From assembly GCF_002968635.1 (NCBI RefSeq), contig NZ_PVBN01000009.1, positions 1 through 64,000 on the forward strand: a stretch of DNA of 64,000 nt, read 5' to 3'. This document shows, one piece after another, positions 59,459-64,000 of the stretch (its first letter is position 1; each line of letters starts with the position of its first letter). The stretch is from Neorhizobium alkalisoli (lineage in GTDB: Bacteria; Pseudomonadota; Alphaproteobacteria; Rhizobiales; Rhizobiaceae). Both the position numbers and the translations under genes were made by a program. Under the pieces are notes generated by a model that was given only the letters and a program-made list of their open reading frames with translations, did no database searches and was not told the DNA's origin.

Positions 59459-61071
59459 GCGGCAACCTGAAGACTGTCGGCGAGACGCTGATCGATCTTC
59501 TGGAAATCAACGGCGTGGATGTCGTCTTCGGTATTCCCGGCGTCCACACCGTCGAACTCTATCGCGGGCTCGCCGCCTCGAAAATCCGTCACGTGACGCC
59601 ACGCCACGAACAGGGCGCGGGGTTTATGGCGGACGGTTATGCCCGCGTCAGCGGCAAGCCGGGCGTCTGCCTCGTCATCACCGGGCCGGGACTGACCAAC
59701 ATCATCACGCCCATGGCACAGGCCTATCAGGATTCCGTGCCCATGCTGGTGATATCAGGGGTCAACGCGCGCGCCACGCTCGGCCATGGCCGCGGCCGGC
59801 TGCACGAACTGCCGGACCAGCGCGGCATGATGGCGACGCTGGCGCTGATGTCCCACACATTGCACAACCCGGAAGACCTGGCCGATGTGATGGAGCGCGC
59901 CTTCGCGATCCTCCGTTCGGGAAGGCCTGGCCCAGTGCATATCGAAATCCCGACAGATGTGATGGCGGCGCGGATCAAGGCACCGCGCCTGCGCAATATC
60001 GCGCCCGGCCGTCCGCGCGCCGATGCGGCAACGACCAACGAAGCAGCCAGCCGCTGCCTTGCAGCCGGCCGGCCTGTGATCCTGGTGGGCGGGGGCGCGG
60101 TATCGGCCGCGAAGGACATTCTGACGCTCGCCGAAAGGCTGGATGCGCCGCTGGTGACGACCACCAATGCCCGCGGCGCCTTCGCACATCACCCGCTGTC
60201 CGTGCCGGCAAGCCCCAGCCTCGAATCCGTGCGAAAATTGATTGCGGATGCCGACCTGGTTCTCGCCTTCGGCACCCAGATGGGCCAGACCGATTACGAT
60301 ATGTATGTGAACGGCGGTTTTCCGGAACTCGCCAATCTCATTCGCATCGATATCGACCCGGCCCAGCTTGCCCGCGGCCCGCAAGCGGCGCTTTCGATCC
60401 TGTCTTCCGCGGAAAACGCCGCGTCCGACCTCTCGGCTGCGATCGGTTCCGGCAACCGCCGGCAGTCTGACGGAGCGGGGCGGGCCGGCGAGACGCGGCG
60501 AGCGGCGCAGGCAGAGCTGACACCGAAGATGCGCGTCGAAATCGGCATCCTCGACAAAGTACGGGAAACCCTGCCGGGCGCGATCATCGTCGGCGACAGC
60601 ACGCAGGCGGTCTATGCGGGCAACCTCTATTATGAAGCGGGCCGGCCGCATGGCTGGTTTAATGCCGCGACCGGTTATGGAGCGCTCGGCTACGGCCCTC
60701 CGGCTGCCGTGGGAGCTGCGATCGCCGAGCCGGAAACACCCGTGGTATGCCTCACCGGCGATGGTGGGCTGCAATTCACGCTCGCAGAGATCGGCTCGGC
60801 GAAGGACGCCGGGGCAAACGTCATCTTCCTCGTCTGGAACAACGACGGTTATCAGGAGATCGAGACCTACATGGTCGAGAACGGCATCGAGCCGGAGGGC
60901 GTCAAACCCTCCGCGCCCGATTTCCTGAAGATCGCCGAGGCTTTCGGCCTGCCGGCGGTGCGGCTTGGGAATATCGAAGATCTGCCGGCGGCTCTTGAGA
61001 GCTGCCGCCGCCAGCAAGGCCCGTCGCTGATCGAAATCCATCAGACCAAGACGATCGGCGCAACTGCCTGA
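59455..61071 (+). CDS. aruI: Thiamine-diphosphate decarboxylase, 2-ketoarginine decarboxylase-like (AruI type)
   Basis: 538 residues of the acetolactate synthase-like family: TPRHEQGAGFMADGYARVSG (cofactor-activating Glu), a central domain and the C-terminal ThDP site GDGGLQFTLAEIGSAKDAGA followed by WNNDGYQE. AruI decarboxylates 5-guanidino-2-oxopentanoate to 4-guanidinobutyraldehyde. FGTQMGQTDYDMYVNGGF is consistent with that subgroup rather than true acetolactate synthase. The later steps (aldehyde dehydrogenase, guanidinobutyrase) are not in the window. Confidence 0.8.
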   Translation: MSGNLKTVGETLIDLLEINGVDVVFGIPGVHTVELYRGLAASKIRHVTPRHEQGAGFMADGYARVSGKPGVCLVITGPGLTNIITPMAQAYQDSVPMLVISGVNARATLGHGRGRLHELPDQRGMMATLALMSHTLHNPEDLADVMERAFAILRSGRPGPVHIEIPTDVMAARIKAPRLRNIAPGRPRADAATTNEAASRCLAAGRPVILVGGGAVSAAKDILTLAERLDAPLVTTTNARGAFAHHPLSVPASPSLESVRKLIADADLVLAFGTQMGQTDYDMYVNGGFPELANLIRIDIDPAQLARGPQAALSILSSAENAASDLSAAIGSGNRRQSDGAGRAGETRRAAQAELTPKMRVEIGILDKVRETLPGAIIVGDSTQAVYAGNLYYEAGRPHGWFNAATGYGALGYGPPAAVGAAIAEPETPVVCLTGDGGLQFTLAEIGSAKDAGANVIFLVWNNDGYQEIETYMVENGIEPEGVKPSAPDFLKIAEAFGLPAVRLGNIEDLPAALESCRRQQGPSLIEIHQTKTIGATA

Positions 61072-61086
61072 GTTCTGCGTCACGGG

Positions 61087-61356
61087 TCACTCGCTGTCCT
61101 TGCGCCCGGTTGGACGGCCGACGACATCGGCCTGCGCCTCGGCGCTGTAAGGCAGGTTCTGGCCACCGGCATCACCCGCATCGGCGACGTGGTCGTTCGG
61201 GTTTCCGGAACCTTCCGCATCATGCGCTTTCCGAGCCTTGTTGATTTCGGCGGTCGTCGGATCCGCCTTTCCGCGCGAGATATCCTCGCCGGTGCCGGAG
61301 CTTTTTTCGATGTTCCGGTGACTGCTGCCAAAACGGCCAGGTTCGTTGGATTGCAT
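61087..61356 (-). CDS. Hypothetical 89-residue hydrophilic protein
   Basis: A polar, Gly/Asp/Asn/Ala-rich protein (MQSNEPGRFGSSHRNIEKSS...) with no hydrophobic segment, similar in style to the other small stress proteins here (compare 49128-49370). Its promoter is a GGAAC-N18-GTT element 34 bp upstream, and GGAG precedes the ATG. Function unknown. Confidence 0.62.
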   Translation of the reverse strand: MQSNEPGRFGSSHRNIEKSSGTGEDISRGKADPTTAEINKARKAHDAEGSGNPNDHVADAGDAGGQNLPYSAEAQADVVGRPTGRKDSE

Positions 61357-61389
61357 CTCTCATCTCCTCCTTTTGGCTCTCATATCGAG

Positions 61390-61415
61390 AACCACTCAGA
61401 GGGCACCATCGTTCC
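61390..61415 (-). promoter_or_regulatory. EcfG/RpoE2-type promoter of the 89-aa hydrophilic protein gene
   Basis: On the minus strand GGAAC (61415-61411), 18 nt, GTT (61392-61390), i.e. GGAAC-N17-GGTT. It sits immediately after the stop of the DUF763 gene. Confidence 0.62.
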
Positions 61416-61417
61416 CC

Positions 61418-62677
61418 TCAGCCGCGACGCTTTTCGGCCGATTCCCCGGATGCGGGTTCGAAGCCGAAAACGCTGCGGCCGCCCCACTCATGGGATTGGC
61501 GGAATTCGCCGGCGACGATCTCCTTCAAATCCGGGCCGGTGACATAGCGCTCAAGCTGCCTAGCCTGATCGTCGAGCCGTTTCAGAGCCTGCAACTCCTC
61601 CTCCCGGCCGAGCCGCGCCTTGCCGACCGCCGATTTCATCACCTTGATCGTTTCGTCATAAACCTTGAGCGGCACCGGAAAGGGATGCCGGTCCTTGCCG
61701 CCATGGGCGAGCGAAAAACGGGCAGGATCGGAAAAGCGGCAGGGCGCGCCGTGAACGACCTCCGCCACCATGGCAAGCGCCTGCACCGTGCGTGCGCCGA
61801 CACCCGGCGTCAGAAGCAATTGCTCGAAGTCTTCCGGTCCTCGATCGGCTGCGGCGGCGAGCGTGCCGTGCAGCCGCTTCATGTTGACGTCTTCCTCGCG
61901 GACATCGTGATGCGCCGGCATGACGAGATGCGGCAGCATGGGCTGCGCCAGATCCTTTGCCTTGCGCTTCGGATCAAGCGCAATCACCTCGCGAACGATC
62001 CGGTCCGGGCCGAGCGAGGCCAGCAGGTCGAGCTGGCCCTTTCGTGACGCTTCGGCACGATGGTCGGCCAAATTGACGATCTCGCCCTGCCCGCGGCCTT
62101 CGATCGCCGCGTGTGGAGAGTCAACAAAGCTGGTGATGCCTTCCGACAGCCAGTGATAGCGCCGCGCCTGGCGTTTGTCGCCGTTCATGCCCTGCTGCAC
62201 GACAACCCATTTTCCGTCGTCGGTAACGATGAAGCCGTGCAGGTAGAGGTCGAAACCGTCCTGCACCGCGGCGCTATCCACCTTGGCGACCAGCCGGCTG
62301 GTCTTCGCAAGGCCGCTGCCGTCAATCCCGACCCGGTTGCCGATGGCGATCAGCTCGTCCGGGGTCTTGCGGGAATTCTGGCCGCGCCCGCCGCAGACAT
62401 GGATGCCGAGTTCACCGGACAGCGGCGTCAACCCGCGCTTCAGCGCACCGATGACGCTGGTGGTGATACCCGAAGAGTGCCAGTCCATGCCCATGACCGA
62501 GCCGAAGGACTGGAACCAGAAGGGATGCGCCAGCCGCCGCATGAACTCGTCGCGACCATAATGGATGACGATCGCCTGCGCGATGATCGCCCCGAGTTTC
62601 GTCATCCGCTCGCCCAGCCAAGGGGGGACCCGACCGCCGTGAAGCGGAAGATCGGCACTTCCTGCTCTTTGAACCAT
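61418..62677 (-). CDS. DUF763 domain protein with a helix-hairpin-helix-like segment
   Basis: A 419-residue protein of the DUF763 family (RAGSADLPLHGGRVPPWLGE; HVCGGRGQNSRKTPDELIAI), known from archaea and bacteria without an established function. Residues about 288-303 (LLTPGVGARTVQALAMVAEV) look like the helix-hairpin-helix of DNA glycosylases, suggesting nucleic acid binding; this is my inference. It starts 27 bp after the aminotransferase stop and may be co-transcribed with it. Confidence 0.82.
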   Translation of the reverse strand: MVQRAGSADLPLHGGRVPPWLGERMTKLGAIIAQAIVIHYGRDEFMRRLAHPFWFQSFGSVMGMDWHSSGITTSVIGALKRGLTPLSGELGIHVCGGRGQNSRKTPDELIAIGNRVGIDGSGLAKTSRLVAKVDSAAVQDGFDLYLHGFIVTDDGKWVVVQQGMNGDKRQARRYHWLSEGITSFVDSPHAAIEGRGQGEIVNLADHRAEASRKGQLDLLASLGPDRIVREVIALDPKRKAKDLAQPMLPHLVMPAHHDVREEDVNMKRLHGTLAAAADRGPEDFEQLLLTPGVGARTVQALAMVAEVVHGAPCRFSDPARFSLAHGGKDRHPFPVPLKVYDETIKVMKSAVGKARLGREEELQALKRLDDQARQLERYVTGPDLKEIVAGEFRQSHEWGGRSVFGFEPASGESAEKRRG

Positions 62678-62704
62678 GATCCGCTTATATACGGACCGGC
62701 GGTA

Positions 62705-63877
62705 TCAAGACAGAAAAAAGTTCTGCAAACGTTCCTTCAGGCGGCCGATCGTCGGCACGTCCGCGTTGGCGAAGGCAAAGCGCAGATAATTCTGCTGACC
62801 GTCCCCGAAATACGCGCCGGGAATGCAGATGATGCCGGCCCGCCTCGCCAGCTGTTCTGCGACCTGCGCCGAGCCGACACCGGCAAAAGGATGGCGCACG
62901 AAGGCGAAATAGGCGCCGATCGCATCGAGCTTCCAATCGGTCAAGCCCCGCATCACGGATCGCAAGGCATCGGCGCGACGGCCGATTTCCTGCCGGTTCT
63001 CCTCCCGCCAGTCCGCAAGCAGCGGCAGAGCCGCGGCAACGGCCGCCTGGGCGGCGCGGGGCGCGCAGATCTGCAGGTTGTCCATGATCTTGGCGATCTG
63101 CTCCACCGCGCTTGAACCGGCCGTGATGGCGCCAAGCCGATGGCCGGGAATGCAGAATGATTTCGAAAAACTGTAGAGGCTGATCAGCGTTTCCTCCCAG
63201 CCTGCCAGGCTGAAAAGGTTGTGCGGAGCGTGGCCTGCGACCGGCATGAAGTCGCGATAGGTCTCGTCGAGGATCAGCCAGATGCCCTTTTCACGGCAGA
63301 GCCTGAAGATCGCTTCGAGCAGCGACGGAGGATAGATCGCGCCGGTCGGATTGTTGGGAGAGACGAGCGCCAGCGCCCGGACATCCGGCGTGATCGCAGC
63401 TTCGAGGCTCACCAGATCCGGAAGAAAACCGTTTTCCGCCGCACAAGCCACGAATGCCGTCTTCACGCCCATCATCGCGAGCGTCGTTTCGTGGTTGAAA
63501 TAGAAGGGCTCGGTCATCAGAACCGTGTTGCCGGGTCCGGCGACCGTCATCGCGGCGCAGACGAAGGCCTGGTTGCAGCCGGAGGTGATATGGATGTTGT
63601 CGGACCCGAGCGACGCGCCATAAACCCTGGAGGCATGTTCGGCATAGACGCTGCGAAGTTCCGCCTCGCCTTCGATCGGACCGTAACCGGTAAACGCGGT
63701 GGAGGAGGCCGTTTCGCCGAGAAGCTTCAGCATTTCGGAATGGGCGGGGTAACCGGGCACGGCCTGCGACAGGTCGATCAGCGGCCCCTTGGAGCCGTCG
63801 TAAGCGCGTCCCCAGGCAAAAACGGAGGGGACGGGCGGCGGTGAGAGCTTTTCGACGAGCGGATTGAAGGCAGGCAT
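62705..63877 (-). CDS. Class I/II PLP-dependent aminotransferase
   Basis: 390 residues of fold-type I: ITSGCNQAFVCAAMTVAGPG, SPNNPTGAIYPPSLLEAI, WLILDETYRDF and the PLP lysine in SLYSFSKSFCIPGHRLGAIT. The C-terminal Arg is in YLRFAFANAD. Substrate is unknown; it might act on an amino acid from the neighbouring transport and degradation genes. It is divergent from the gene that runs off the right edge. Confidence 0.88.
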   Translation of the reverse strand: MPAFNPLVEKLSPPPVPSVFAWGRAYDGSKGPLIDLSQAVPGYPAHSEMLKLLGETASSTAFTGYGPIEGEAELRSVYAEHASRVYGASLGSDNIHITSGCNQAFVCAAMTVAGPGNTVLMTEPFYFNHETTLAMMGVKTAFVACAAENGFLPDLVSLEAAITPDVRALALVSPNNPTGAIYPPSLLEAIFRLCREKGIWLILDETYRDFMPVAGHAPHNLFSLAGWEETLISLYSFSKSFCIPGHRLGAITAGSSAVEQIAKIMDNLQICAPRAAQAAVAAALPLLADWREENRQEIGRRADALRSVMRGLTDWKLDAIGAYFAFVRHPFAGVGSAQVAEQLARRAGIICIPGAYFGDGQQNYLRFAFANADVPTIGRLKERLQNFFLS

Positions 63878-63950
63878 GATTTTCCAGAACGGGCAATTGA
63901 TTTGGTCCTCTTGTTTATCAGATTATCGAGGGACGCAAGGAGAACCGGTC

Positions 63951-64000
63951 ATGCCCGACGACATTCAGCCCGAGGATTCGAAGCTCACCGTCACCAAACG
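63951..64000 (+). CDS. N-terminal fragment of an unidentified gene (runs off the window)
   Basis: An ATG at 63951 with AAGGAG 8 nt upstream opens a frame MPDDIQPEDSKLTVTK that continues past the end. Too short to identify. It is divergent from the aminotransferase gene with a 73-bp gap. Confidence 0.5.
   Translation, partial: MPDDIQPEDSKLTVTK

Noticed and set aside
1..64000. CRISPR arrays, rRNA or tRNA genes, phage genes, replication origin
   Set aside because: No regularly spaced repeats, no tRNA-like cloverleaf or rRNA segments and no integrase, capsid or rep/par genes were recognised on reading.

Overview
The window reads as a piece of a Rhizobiaceae (alphaproteobacterial) replicon, of the Rhizobium/Sinorhizobium/Ensifer/Shinella/Agrobacterium type. 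The evidence is high-GC coding, many start-stop overlaps (ATGA/GTGA), CUT1, TTT and polar amino acid transporters, an HWE-family histidine kinase, DUF892, BON and DUF4126 proteins, and promoter elements of the rhizobial general stress sigma factor EcfG/RpoE2. I cannot assign a species. No rRNA, tRNA or CRISPR array was seen.

Layout. 0-0.2 kb: 5' end of an IS630-type transposase. 0.2-14.1 kb: glycogen debranching enzyme; a run of small stress-type genes; a five-gene heme-copper oxidase operon (subunit II with cytochrome c, fused subunits I+III, a small membrane protein, a CtaG-like factor, a tri-haem cytochrome c); a PfpI/DJ-1 protein; topoisomerase IB; an HWE kinase; a BON protein. 14.3-20 kb: sugar CUT1 ABC transporter with a divergent LacI regulator and two matching operators. 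20-26.5 kb: tripartite tricarboxylate transporter with a DctBD-type two-component system. 26.8-28.6 kb: DUF4126 protein and a flavin disulfide oxidoreductase. 28.7-43 kb: exopolysaccharide-type cluster (AsnB-like amidotransferase, flippase, GNAT-like protein, kinase-less co-polymerase, polymerase, deacetylase, three glycosyltransferases, secreted glycosidase). 43-50 kb: second block of small stress genes, a DUF892 protein, a ClsB-YbhN-YbhP-like module and a phosphoribosyltransferase. 50-53.4 kb: XRE-cupin regulator, flavin monooxygenase, MFS carrier. 53.4-61 kb: polar amino acid ABC transporter divergent from a guanidino-hydrolase/TetR/AruH/AruI operon, which I read as arginine or methylarginine catabolism. 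61-64 kb: small stress gene, DUF763 protein, aminotransferase, start of another gene.

The strongest unifying signal is regulatory. Thirteen matches to the EcfG/RpoE2 promoter (GGAAC, 17-18 nt, GTT) lie in short intergenic gaps and point at genes: two small stress operons, a 29-residue membrane peptide, the oxidase operon, a pfpI operon, topoisomerase IB, BON, a proline-rich gene, the ClsB-like gene, ybhN and ybhP (one shared palindromic element), a phosphoribosyltransferase, and two further small-gene units. By base-independence well under one such match would be expected in that much intergenic DNA, so much of this window appears to be a general-stress regulon island.
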